NCBI GenBank assembly: GCA_017792405.1
Contig: CP051231.1
Span: forward strand, 1,032,011 to 1,096,010
Direction: 5' to 3'
Length of the DNA stretch: 64,000 nt
Source of the DNA: Oceanicola sp.
GTDB lineage: Bacteria; Pseudomonadota; Alphaproteobacteria; Rhodobacterales; Rhodobacteraceae
The position numbers and the translations under genes are program-made. The notes beneath the pieces were generated by a model. It saw only the letters and a program-made list of their open reading frames with translations, did not search any database and was not told the DNA's origin. This document shows, in pieces, positions 8,025-16,021 of this stretch. Every line of letters starts with the position of its first letter. Position 1 is the stretch's first letter.

Positions 8025-9556
8025 TGGTTGTCGCTCCCCACGGTATCGGACGACTGCTCCCTGAGCCGCAACTTCACGCGGCGCTTGGCGGGTGGGTTCG
8101 CCCCGGCTTCTGAAGGCGCTTTGGCCTTCGCCCCGGGGCGGGGCGTCTTTGTCGACGCGTCTCCGGTGACGGGCACCAACGTGGGTGGCACCGGCTTGGG
8201 AGGGGCCTTGGCCTGTCTCGCCTTGGCCATCTCGGCGTGGCCTTCGCGGATCTTCTGCGCGATCACCGCCTTCATTTCGTCAGAGAGCTCGAACTCTTCG
8301 GCGGCCTCGGCGGAGGTTTTCTTTTCGGTCTCCACGGCGCGGCCCTCAGCGGCGGCGCGCATGGCCTCGCGGGTCTCGGCCTTCTTGGCGGTCTGCGAGG
8401 CGTTGATGAGCTTGGCGATCTCCTTGGGAGGCACGCCGGCTTCCTGCATCTCCTTGACCTTCTCCTGCCAGATTTTCGGCAGGTGCTGGGTGAAGAGCAC
8501 CTCGTCGAGCCGGTCGATCGGGATCTGGCTGGCCTCTTTCAACTCGGTCAGCCACTGGTCGTATTCGCCGGTCTGGCGCAACATGTCGACACGGCCCTTG
8601 TGATACTCGAGCGCCCCCTCGTAGAGCGCGCGCAGCGTGTCGTCGCGCAGCATCTTGTCCATCAGCCGGCGGGTGCCGCGGGCGTGGCGGAGCACGTTCT
8701 TTTGCTCTATCTCGTTGCGGTCGAAGAGCGAGAAATAGGCGGCATCATACTTGCCGGCCTTGTTGTTCACGTTGCCCCGGATGCGGCGCAGCAGGTAGGC
8801 CTCGTAACTCTTGACCCCGTAGTGGTTGAGCTCCACAAGCTTGTAGCCCAGCGTCGGCTTGGTCGAGCGCCAGCCGGACAGGTTGAAATCGGTCGGCATG
8901 GGCTCGCCTGAGCCGTTGACCCATTTTTGCTTCAGCATCTCCTGCGCCCGCTCGGGGATTTGCTTGGCCTTCTTCATATGCGGCCGGTGGATGCCCAGCT
9001 TCATCTCGCCGAACGGCCGGAAGATGGTTTTGACGCCCCAGCCCTTGCGAAACTTGTCGGGCGCGGCGTTGCGATAGCTCTCGATCACCATGCCGGGGTT
9101 CCAGTCGGTCAGCTCGGACGAGCCGAAGAACCGCCATGTGATCGCCACGGCATCGGTGTCATCGGGCAGTTCCTCGAACAGATCCTGGATCTTGCCGCGC
9201 CCGCATTTGACCGAAACGAACTCGTCGGCATCCATCGTCAGGATCCATTCGCTGTTCATCACCTCGGGATTCTTCTCGGCGAGAGTTAGCGCGTTGGGCT
9301 GGGGCTTCTTTCCCTCCGGCACATCGTTGCGGAAGTGCTTGCAATAGCCCATCTCCTCCAGCCGCATCAGCATGGCATCGGTGCCATCGTTGCAGTTGTT
9401 GGTGTAGACACAGATGTTATCGAAGCCGATGTGATTGTGGTAGGCGACCCATTCGATGAGGCAATGCCCCTCGTCCTTCATCATTGACATGATGGTGTAG
9501 GTGGCCTTGGTGTCTTCGGCGGTGTCCTCTCCCTCGAGAGAGCGGTCGTTGCTCAT
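8021..9556 (-). CDS. glycosyltransferase family 2 protein with long C-terminal extension (second paralogue)
   Basis: A 511-residue protein and the first gene of the glycosyltransferase-sulfotransferase operon. Residues 18-330 align motif by motif with the downstream paralogue: IMSMMKDEGHCLIEWVAYH, DADEF at 109-113, LGIHRPHMKK, ELNHYGVKSYEAYLLRRIRG. About 150 extra residues follow, first charged and helical (KEASQIPIDRLDEVLF, VKEMQEAGVPPKEIAKLI), then a Lys/Pro/Ala-rich tail ending in KRRVKLRLREQ. The extension has no recognisable domain and might hold partners or membranes. Upstream is a 300-bp divergent region shared with sodB. Confidence 0.8.
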   Translation of the reverse strand: MSNDRSLEGEDTAEDTKATYTIMSMMKDEGHCLIEWVAYHNHIGFDNICVYTNNCNDGTDAMLMRLEEMGYCKHFRNDVPEGKKPQPNALTLAEKNPEVMNSEWILTMDADEFVSVKCGRGKIQDLFEELPDDTDAVAITWRFFGSSELTDWNPGMVIESYRNAAPDKFRKGWGVKTIFRPFGEMKLGIHRPHMKKAKQIPERAQEMLKQKWVNGSGEPMPTDFNLSGWRSTKPTLGYKLVELNHYGVKSYEAYLLRRIRGNVNNKAGKYDAAYFSLFDRNEIEQKNVLRHARGTRRLMDKMLRDDTLRALYEGALEYHKGRVDMLRQTGEYDQWLTELKEASQIPIDRLDEVLFTQHLPKIWQEKVKEMQEAGVPPKEIAKLINASQTAKKAETREAMRAAAEGRAVETEKKTSAEAAEEFELSDEMKAVIAQKIREGHAEMAKARQAKAPPKPVPPTLVPVTGDASTKTPRPGAKAKAPSEAGANPPAKRRVKLRLREQSSDTVGSDNQ

Positions 9557-9858
9557 GTAAAGCCCTGTTCGTGCCCTGTATCCGCCCCTTGGCCCGGAGC
9601 CTATCGGCGAGGGGTTAACGCCCGTTCAATGGCCGCCTTTTGCGGCGCGGCCCTGCTGCTGTCCGGCAGCCCTGGCCGGTTGGCTGCCACCATACGCGAT
9701 AGGACAATGAAGTCACCCCTCGGGGCGGGCTTGTCGCCCGATCCGAGACAATAATTGCGCAGCCGCCACAGCGTTTTGCCCGGACCTGCCCTTGACCTCG
9801 CCCCCAGTCGCCCTCTTTATCCCGGTAACGAAACCTCAAGGACAGAGAGGACCCAGCC
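9557..9858. other. Divergent intergenic region between the glycosyltransferase operon and sodB
   Basis: About 300 bp with no supported gene. A small hairpin (GCCGC at 9632-9636, GCGGC at 9642-9646) lies near the glycosyltransferase side. The sodB end carries a promoter-like pair and an AGAGAGG ribosome site. Promoters for both divergent transcripts should lie here. Confidence 0.5.
9792..9821 (+). promoter_or_regulatory. Possible sigma-70-type promoter of sodB
   Basis: TTGACC at 9792-9797 and TTTATC at 9816-9821 are separated by 18 bp, and the sodB start follows 37 bp later. This is a pattern match only; GC-rich alphaproteobacterial promoters are poorly predicted this way. Confidence 0.4.
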
Positions 9859-10458
9859 ATGGCTTTTGAACTCCCCGATCTCCCCTATGCGCACGACGCC
9901 CTTGCCGATCTTGGCATGTCGAAGGAAACGCTCGAGTATCACCACGACATCCACCACAAGGCCTATGTCGACAATGGCAACAAGGCGATTGCCGGTACCG
10001 AGTGGGAAGGCAAATCGGTCGAAGAGATCATCAAAGGCACCTATGATGCCTCCGCCGTGGCCCAGAACGGCATCTTCAACAACGCCTCGCAGTTCTGGAA
10101 TCACAACCAGTTCTGGGAGATGATGGGCCCGGGCGAGAGCGCCATGCCCGGTGAGCTTGAAAAAGCCATCACCGAGAGCTTCGGCTCGGTCGACAAGTTC
10201 AAGGAAGAATTCTCCGCCGCTGGCGCGGGCCAGTTTGGCTCGGGCTGGTGCTGGCTGGTGAAAGACACTGACGGCGGCCTGAAGGTTACCAAAACCGAGA
10301 ACGGCGTGAACCCGCTCTGCTTTGGCCAGACCGCGCTGCTCGGCTGCGATGTGTGGGAGCACTCCTACTACATCGACTTCCGCAACAAGCGCCCGGCCTA
10401 CCTCAGCAACTTCCTCGACAAGCTGGTGAACTGGGAAAACGTCGCCTCGCGGATGTAA
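9859..10458 (+). CDS. sodB: superoxide dismutase [Fe]
   Basis: A 199-residue Fe/Mn-family superoxide dismutase converting superoxide to hydrogen peroxide and oxygen in the cytosol. Metal ligands are visible as His28 (EYHHDIHH), His82 (FWNHNQFW), Asp164 and His168 (DVWEHSYYIDFRN). The NNASQFWNH segment with Gln78 before the second ligand is the arrangement of iron enzymes rather than manganese ones. No signal peptide is present. It is a single-gene unit with its own likely promoter and a strong terminator downstream. Confidence 0.95.
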   Translation: MAFELPDLPYAHDALADLGMSKETLEYHHDIHHKAYVDNGNKAIAGTEWEGKSVEEIIKGTYDASAVAQNGIFNNASQFWNHNQFWEMMGPGESAMPGELEKAITESFGSVDKFKEEFSAAGAGQFGSGWCWLVKDTDGGLKVTKTENGVNPLCFGQTALLGCDVWEHSYYIDFRNKRPAYLSNFLDKLVNWENVASRM

Positions 10459-10504
10459 TCCCCGAAGCCCTGCGCCTCTTGGCGCGGGATTGCGAAAGAC
10501 CACC

Positions 10505-10541
10505 AGGCGCGATGCCCCACCCGGGCGTCGCGCCTTTCATT
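10505..10541 (+). terminator. Rho-independent terminator of sodB
   Basis: A 12-bp stem pairs 10505-10516 (AGGCGCGATGCC) with 10524-10535 (GGCGTCGCGCCT), with one G-U pair and a seven-base loop, and is followed by TTTCATTT. It starts 46 nt after the sodB stop. Confidence 0.7.
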
Positions 10542-10595
10542 TGGCGGAACCTGCCCCGGCGCCTGCCCGTTGATCCTTCAAAGGAGGAAAACACG

Positions 10596-10802
10596 ATGGC
10601 AGAACGCAACCGATCCAATGACATGAGCCGCGATACCGACAAGGTGCTTGGCGCCGAGGGCGAAGTCTCTCACGGCGGGCGCGAGGGCGGGCGGCTGGCC
10701 CGTCAGGTCGGCTCGAAAGATGAGCTGAAGCGGGCGTTTGAGCGCCCGGCAGGCGCGACCCGCGTGACCAAATCGATGGAAGAGGAGGAGGCTGACCAAT
10801 GA
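10596..10802 (+). CDS. small hydrophilic protein, unknown function
   Basis: A 68-residue, highly charged protein (MAERNRSNDMSRDTDKV at the start, KSMEEEEADQ at the end) with no membrane helix or recognised domain. A textbook AAGGAGG ribosome site ends 8 nt before the ATG and the stop overlaps the next start by ATGA, so the two genes are translationally coupled. The composition suggests a disordered or stress-associated protein, but nothing more can be claimed. Confidence 0.75.
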   Translation: MAERNRSNDMSRDTDKVLGAEGEVSHGGREGGRLARQVGSKDELKRAFERPAGATRVTKSMEEEEADQ

Positions 10803-11254
10803 GCCGCTTGAGCCAAGGCACATGGGTGCTCGTCGCCGACAGCGAAAAAGCGCTGTTTCTGGAGAACGTCACCGATGGGGAAGACCCCTATCTTGTGGTG
10901 ACCGGCAAGGAACGGCAGGAAAACCCCTCCGACCGTGAGCAGGGTGCCAACCGCCCGGGCCGGATGCCCGATGTGGGCCACGGCCAACGCTCGGCGCTGG
11001 ACGATACCGACTGGCACGAGCTTGCCAAGGAGCGCTTTGCCCATGACCTCGCGGACCTGCTCTATGCCAAGGCGCACAAGGGCGAGTTTGACCGTATCGT
11101 TCTGGCCTGCGCCCCGCAGGTGCTGGGTGAGCTGCGCAAGGTCATGCACAAGGAGGTGGCCGACAAGGTCGTGTTCGAAGTGCCGAAGACCCTCACCAAC
11201 CATCCGGTCGACGAGATCGAGAAGCTGGTGAAGGGCGAGATGGCCGAGGCCTAG
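10799..11254 (+). CDS. host attachment family protein
   Basis: A 151-residue protein matching the family named host attachment protein after an Agrobacterium factor needed for binding plant cells. Family features seen are the start TWVLVADSEKALFLEN, the middle WHELAKERFAHDLADLLY, and the end IVLACAPQVLGELRKVMHKEVADKVVFEVPKTLTNHPVDEIEK. The fold resembles eRF1/Pelota-like domains, and a true attachment function is unproven outside the founding case. It is coupled to the upstream small gene. Its TAG stop shares a CTAG palindrome with the convergent LOG gene. Confidence 0.85.
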   Translation: MSRLSQGTWVLVADSEKALFLENVTDGEDPYLVVTGKERQENPSDREQGANRPGRMPDVGHGQRSALDDTDWHELAKERFAHDLADLLYAKAHKGEFDRIVLACAPQVLGELRKVMHKEVADKVVFEVPKTLTNHPVDEIEKLVKGEMAEA

Positions 11255-11799
11255 AGCGCCTCGACAGCCTCGGTGAGCGCCTCGACGCTCTCCACGACCT
11301 TATAGAAGCCCAGAAGGTCGTCGCCGGCAAACCCTCTGGCGACGACGTGCTCCACCAGTTCAGTGAGCTTGGACCAGTAGCCGTTGACGTTCAGCAGGAA
11401 GACCGGCTTGGCGTGCAGCCCGAGTTGGCGCCAGGTGAGCACCTCGAAAAGCTCATCGAGCGAGCCCGCGCCGCCGGGCAGGACCACCACGACATCGGCA
11501 TTCATGAACATCACCTTCTTCCGCTCGTGCATGGTTTCGGTGACGACGAAGGTGGTGAGGTCGCGTTTGCCGACCTCGCGTTGCAGCAAATGCGTTGGGA
11601 TCACCCCGAAGGTCTCAGCCCCGCCCGCCTGCGCGCTCCGGGCCACGCGGCCCATAAGCCCCACGTCTCCCGCGCCATAGACCAGCCGCCATCCGTGATC
11701 GGCAATCGCCTTGCCGAGCGCTTCGGCGGCCTCCGCATAGGCCGGATCGTTGCCATCCCGGGAGCCGCAATAGACGCAGAGGGAGAGGGGAGCTGTCAT
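11251..11799 (-). CDS. LOG family protein (nucleotide 5'-monophosphate phosphoribohydrolase-like)
   Basis: A 182-residue Rossmann-fold protein of the LOG/TIGR00730 family. It begins LSLCVYCGSRDG and carries the nucleotide-binding/catalytic motif LPGGAGSLDELFEVLTWRQLG and the preceding MHERKKVMF. Relatives hydrolyse AMP or cytokinin ribotides to free base and ribose 5-phosphate; older annotations as lysine decarboxylase are wrong. The start is taken at the ATG at 11799, which has an AGGA site; an ATG at 11850 would add 17 residues without a ribosome site. It is convergent with the host attachment gene. Confidence 0.85.
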   Translation of the reverse strand: MTAPLSLCVYCGSRDGNDPAYAEAAEALGKAIADHGWRLVYGAGDVGLMGRVARSAQAGGAETFGVIPTHLLQREVGKRDLTTFVVTETMHERKKVMFMNADVVVVLPGGAGSLDELFEVLTWRQLGLHAKPVFLLNVNGYWSKLTELVEHVVARGFAGDDLLGFYKVVESVEALTEAVEAL

Positions 11800-11946
11800 G
11801 TCGGAGTCCTGGGCAGATGAGTGGGAAGGCGTGCTGAAAAGAGCTGTCATGCACGCGGAGTGTTTTGACCGGTGATAGCGGGATGGCTATGCTTGCTCAA
11901 CCCGCCCTCCGAGGCGGGCATGATGAGGCTGGATCGAGGAAGGGCG

Positions 11947-13698
11947 ATGTCGGCTTGGAGGACCCTCTCCCCCGTACTGCGGGGAGCATTGACGGCTGCG
12001 GTTCTGGCGCTGGCCGGGGTGGGGCTTTGGCTCTGGCACGGCGGCGGAGCTGTGGCGCCGGACGAAGGCAAGCAGGCGGTGGTGGACGCTGCCGAAACTC
12101 CTGCAACGGGCAGCGGTGGGGCTGACACCGAGGACGGTGTGGAGACTGCTGCGGTTGAGGCCGGGCAGGATCGCAGCGATTCCAGCGAGGACACTGCCAA
12201 CACTCCGGGTGAGGTTGTCGCCGAAAGCGAGGGTGGTGAAGAGGCGGTGCCAGCCGACTCGGTTGAACCTGTCGCAGAGACCACGGATGAACCTTCAGCC
12301 GAGTCGTCCGAGGAACAGGTTGTGGAGGCCCCCGCCGTTGACGACCCTGCCGATGAGACACCGCCCGCACCGCTCCCCGCCTTCGACCTCGTGCGGATCG
12401 AGCCGGGTGGCGCGGCAGTGATCGCAGGCAGCGCGGGCCCGGGCGACAAGGTGACGCTGATGCTCGACGGCTCGGCGGTTGCCGAGGCCGAGGCGGACGG
12501 TCAGGGCGCCTTTGTCATCCTCACCGATATCCAACCCGGCGCCGACGCCCGGTTTCTGACGCTGCAGGCTGACGGGGAGAGCGGGCAGAGACGCTCTGAG
12601 GCAAGCGTGATCGTCGCGCCTGCTGCCGTGGCCGTTGCTGAGGCGGAAGGCAGTGCTCCCGAGGTGTCAGGTGATGAGGAAATCGCGCAGGGCGGTGATG
12701 TCGCGGTAGAGGAAACCGCAGTGGCGGATGCCGCGTCAGCGCAGGAGGCGGTTGAAACAGCGGAGCTGTCTGAGCCCGAAACTGGCGGAGATGAGGCTGA
12801 CCTGCCCCAAGGCACCGAGGCTGCAGCTAACCCTGCGCCCAACGCGCCAGACCTCGCCTCGCCGGATACGGGCAACTCGGAGGTAGTTGCTTCCGATGTT
12901 GAGCAATTGGCCCGTGACAAGGTAGCGGAGGCGGCTGTCGCGGAAGCGCCAGCGGATACCCCTACGGAAACAGCGACGGCTGCTGTATCTGATGAGCCGA
13001 CCGCCCCGGAGGTAACAGCTGATCTGGCCACGTCCAGCGAGAATGAGGTCATAGCGGAAACCACGGACCTGCCCCCCGCAGAAACCCCCGAGACGGCGCC
13101 CGCCGAGGCGATCGCCAGTGCCACCACGGCAGAGGCCACGGCACCAGCAGCCCCGCGCGAGCCGCAGCTCTTGGTGGCGTCGAACGAGGGGTTGCGCGTG
13201 CTGCAACCCTCTGCCGAGGCCGCCGAAGTGCCGCTTCGGGTCGAGACCATCGGCTATTCGGAAAGCGGCGTCACACTCTCGGGGCGCGGCACCGGCGGAC
13301 CGGCTGACCTGCGGATCTACCTCGACAACGCGCCAGTGGCGCTGGCCCCGCTCGATACCGATGGCACATGGGAGGCGGAACTGAGCGATGTGGACCCCGG
13401 CACATACACCCTGCGAGTCGATCAACTGGCGCAAGACGGCAAGGTGACCGGCCGCTTCGAAACCCCGTTCCTGCGGGAGACCGAAGCATCGCTGGCCCGT
13501 GCCGCGCCCGAGGCAGGCACGCCTGAAGGGCTCGCGGTGTCGGTCATCACGGTGCAGCCCGGCTACTCGCTCTGGGCCATCGCCAGCGACCGCTACGGCG
13601 ACGGAATGTCGTGGCACAAGGTGCTCGAGGCCAATAAGGGCCAGATTCGCGACCCCGACCTCATATACCCCGGCCAGATCTTCGACTTGCCGGACTGA
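11947..13698 (+). CDS. LysM domain protein with long acidic low-complexity linker
   Basis: A 583-residue envelope protein. An N-terminal helix (about residues 13-35, ALTAAVLALAGVGLWLW) anchors it, followed by acidic Ala/Glu/Thr/Pro sequence, a small beta-rich module (VRIEPGGAAVIAGSAGPGDKV), another about 200 residues of acidic low-complexity sequence, a second similar module (IGYSESGVTLSGRGTGG), and a C-terminal LysM domain (QPGYSLWAIASDRYGDG ... IYPGQIFDLPD) that should bind peptidoglycan. GAGGAAGG just upstream supports the 11947 start; ATG codons at 11920 and 11872 are alternatives. It probably spans part of the periplasm from inner membrane to cell wall. Confidence 0.85.
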   Translation: MSAWRTLSPVLRGALTAAVLALAGVGLWLWHGGGAVAPDEGKQAVVDAAETPATGSGGADTEDGVETAAVEAGQDRSDSSEDTANTPGEVVAESEGGEEAVPADSVEPVAETTDEPSAESSEEQVVEAPAVDDPADETPPAPLPAFDLVRIEPGGAAVIAGSAGPGDKVTLMLDGSAVAEAEADGQGAFVILTDIQPGADARFLTLQADGESGQRRSEASVIVAPAAVAVAEAEGSAPEVSGDEEIAQGGDVAVEETAVADAASAQEAVETAELSEPETGGDEADLPQGTEAAANPAPNAPDLASPDTGNSEVVASDVEQLARDKVAEAAVAEAPADTPTETATAAVSDEPTAPEVTADLATSSENEVIAETTDLPPAETPETAPAEAIASATTAEATAPAAPREPQLLVASNEGLRVLQPSAEAAEVPLRVETIGYSESGVTLSGRGTGGPADLRIYLDNAPVALAPLDTDGTWEAELSDVDPGTYTLRVDQLAQDGKVTGRFETPFLRETEASLARAAPEAGTPEGLAVSVITVQPGYSLWAIASDRYGDGMSWHKVLEANKGQIRDPDLIYPGQIFDLPD

Positions 13699-13819
13699 CG
13701 GGCGGCACAGACCAGCCAGACCGGCATTGCGCAGACCGCGCTGCAATCGCACTGGACGCGGCGGCTGGGCGCCTTAGGTTCGCCGAAACGTTCACGACCC
13801 CGAGAGGTGCGCCAGGCCT

Positions 13820-15622
13820 ATGGCCAAGCCAACCCCAGACGTGCCCGGCAATGGCTGGCAGATCATCGCCCGTGTGGCGCCCTACCTCTGGCCCGAGGGG
13901 CAAACCAGCCTGCGTGTGCAGGTCGTGCTCTCACTGGTGGCACTGCTTGTCTCCAAGCTCATCTCGGTCGCCACGCCATTTTTCTACAAGGCAGCGGTGG
14001 ATGACCTCGCGGGCGATACGCCTTCGACCGGCCTGCTCATCGGCCTGACGGCGGTGTCGCTCACCGTGGCCTATGGCATGGCGCGGCTGCTCACCGTGGG
14101 TTTCCAGCAATTGCGCGATGCCTTCTTTGCCCGGGTCGGCCAGCGGGCGCTGCGCCGCCTCGCGCTGGAAACCTTCAACCACATCCACGCGCTCTCGATG
14201 CGCTATCACATCACCCGCCGAACCGGGGGCCTCAGCCGGATCATCGAGCGCGGGGTGAAGGGCGTGGAGTTCCTGCTCCGCTTTATGCTGTTCTCCATCG
14301 GCCCACTGATCTTGGAGCTGGTGCTCGTTTGCGTGGTGCTGGCCTGGGTCTTCGACCTGCGCTACCTCGGCGTGCTGGTCGTCACCATCGCCTTCTACGT
14401 CTGGTTCACCTTCGCGGTGACCGAGTGGCGGGTGCGCATTCGCAAGCAGATGAACGACAGCGACACCGATGCGAACCAGAAGGCGATCGACAGCCTGCTG
14501 AACTTCGAGACGGTGAAGTATTTCGGCGCCGAGCGGCGCGAGGCGGAGCGGTATGACAGCGCGATGGCGGGCTATGAGGATGCCGCGATCCGCACCAACT
14601 ACTCGCTGGGGTTCCTGAACTTCGGCCAGTCGGTGCTGATCACCGGCGGGTTGGTGGCCGTGATGGTGATGGCGGCGCTGGGCGTGCAGAACGGATCGCT
14701 CACGGTGGGCGATTTCGTGATGGTCAACGCCTACATGATCCAGATCACCGTGCCGCTCAACTTTCTCGGCTCGGTCTACCGCGAGATCCGGCAGGCGCTG
14801 ACGGACATGGGCGAGATGTTTGCTCTCTTGGGCCAGCCCGCCGAGGTTAAGGATGCAGACGGGGCAGGGGCCTTGCAGGTGGCGGGGGCCGAGGTGCGCT
14901 TTGACGATGTGCGCTTTGGGTATGATACCGAGCGGGCCATCCTGAAGGGCGTCAGCTTTGCTGTGCCTGCAGGCGCGAGCCTTGCCATCGTGGGGGCCTC
15001 GGGCGCGGGCAAAAGCACCATCGGGCGGCTGCTCTTTCGCTTCTACGATGTGACCGGCGGGGCGATCCGGATCGACGGGCAGGACATTCGCGAGGTGACG
15101 CAGGAGAGCCTGCACGCCGCCATTGGGGTGGTGCCGCAGGACACCGTGCTCTTCAACGATACCATCCTCTACAACATCGCCTATGGACGCCCCGAGGCGA
15201 GCTTCGAGGAGATCGTCGAGGTGGCCAAATCCGCCCGTATTCACGAGTTCATCGAGAGCCTGCCGCAGGGCTACGAGACCATGGTGGGCGAACGCGGGCT
15301 GAAGCTTTCGGGCGGGGAGAAGCAGCGCGTGGGCATTGCCCGCACCATGTTGAAGAACCCGCCGATCTTGCTGCTGGACGAGGCGACCTCGGCGCTGGAC
15401 ACGGAGACGGAACAGCAGATTCAGGGTGCGCTGGCGCGGGCGGCGGAGGGGCGCACGGTGCTGACCATCGCGCACCGCCTCTCCACCGTGGCGGGGGCCG
15501 ACGAGATCATCGTGCTGGATGCCGGAGAGGTCGCCGAGCGGGGCACTCACGCGGAGCTACTGGCGCTGGGCGGGAAATATGCGGCGCTTTGGACCCAGCA
15601 GCTGCGGGAAGAGGCGGCCTGA
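13820..15622 (+). CDS. Atm1-type ABC exporter (fused permease and ATPase)
   Basis: A 600-residue half-transporter. The first about 320 residues hold six membrane helices, with NFETVKYFGAERREAERYD in the cytoplasmic loop as in Atm1/HMT1 exporters. The ATPase part has Walker A GASGAGKST, the signature LSGGEKQRVGIART, Walker B ILLLDEATSALD and a switch histidine in TIAHRLST. Homologues export glutathione-conjugated metals or a sulfur compound linked to iron-sulfur cluster supply, working as homodimers. The start is the ATG at 13820. It stands alone, with a long intergenic repeat immediately downstream. Confidence 0.9.
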   Translation: MAKPTPDVPGNGWQIIARVAPYLWPEGQTSLRVQVVLSLVALLVSKLISVATPFFYKAAVDDLAGDTPSTGLLIGLTAVSLTVAYGMARLLTVGFQQLRDAFFARVGQRALRRLALETFNHIHALSMRYHITRRTGGLSRIIERGVKGVEFLLRFMLFSIGPLILELVLVCVVLAWVFDLRYLGVLVVTIAFYVWFTFAVTEWRVRIRKQMNDSDTDANQKAIDSLLNFETVKYFGAERREAERYDSAMAGYEDAAIRTNYSLGFLNFGQSVLITGGLVAVMVMAALGVQNGSLTVGDFVMVNAYMIQITVPLNFLGSVYREIRQALTDMGEMFALLGQPAEVKDADGAGALQVAGAEVRFDDVRFGYDTERAILKGVSFAVPAGASLAIVGASGAGKSTIGRLLFRFYDVTGGAIRIDGQDIREVTQESLHAAIGVVPQDTVLFNDTILYNIAYGRPEASFEEIVEVAKSARIHEFIESLPQGYETMVGERGLKLSGGEKQRVGIARTMLKNPPILLLDEATSALDTETEQQIQGALARAAEGRTVLTIAHRLSTVAGADEIIVLDAGEVAERGTHAELLALGGKYAALWTQQLREEAA

Positions 15623-15637
15623 CCTGCGCGTTCTGGT

Positions 15638-16015
15638 GAGGTGCGGCCGGGCATGGCGCAGCTCCCGCCAGCGGGGTCCGCAAAACGGGCACCGGGCCGA
15701 CAGGGTATCGCGAAGCGATGCCCGAGAGGCACCCACCCCGCCGCGCCATGCCCGGCCCGCGTGGGGTGTCTGGGGGGCCTAAAGCTCTGGACTCACCAAA
15801 GCAGGAACCTGCTTGCGCGCCTTCCATCACCTGACCCCGGGATGGCCGACGTGCCGCCTGGCATCAACGAAAATAGCCGTATCCACGGAGGGGGCCTTCT
15901 GCGATTTTCATTGACCCCGGTCGGCTCGCCGTCCCCTGGGGTGTCAGGCGACCCCGACTCCGCAGATGCTGCGCATCCGCTCTGTCGTCAGTGGAGTGCT
16001 CCGAAGCAGGATGCG
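15638..16015 (+). repeat. Structured intergenic repeat R1, copy 1
   Basis: About 380 bp between two convergent genes, with a second copy at 47195-47518 on the same strand. An outer stem pairs 15645-15659 with 15743-15757 over 15 perfect base pairs. A second stem pairs 15864-15874 with 15904-15914, and a small hairpin (GATGC, loop TGC, GCATC) lies at 15965-15977. In the second copy the second stem has a different sequence but still pairs, through three compensating changes. No open frame is shared by the copies. This copy has about 60 extra bases at about 15671-15730 that form their own hairpin. Confidence 0.8.
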
Positions 16016-16021
16016 GCACGG

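Noticed and set aside
11800..11850. Longer start for the LOG-family gene
   Set aside because: The 17 extra residues have no ribosome site and are not part of the family; the ATG at 11799 has one.
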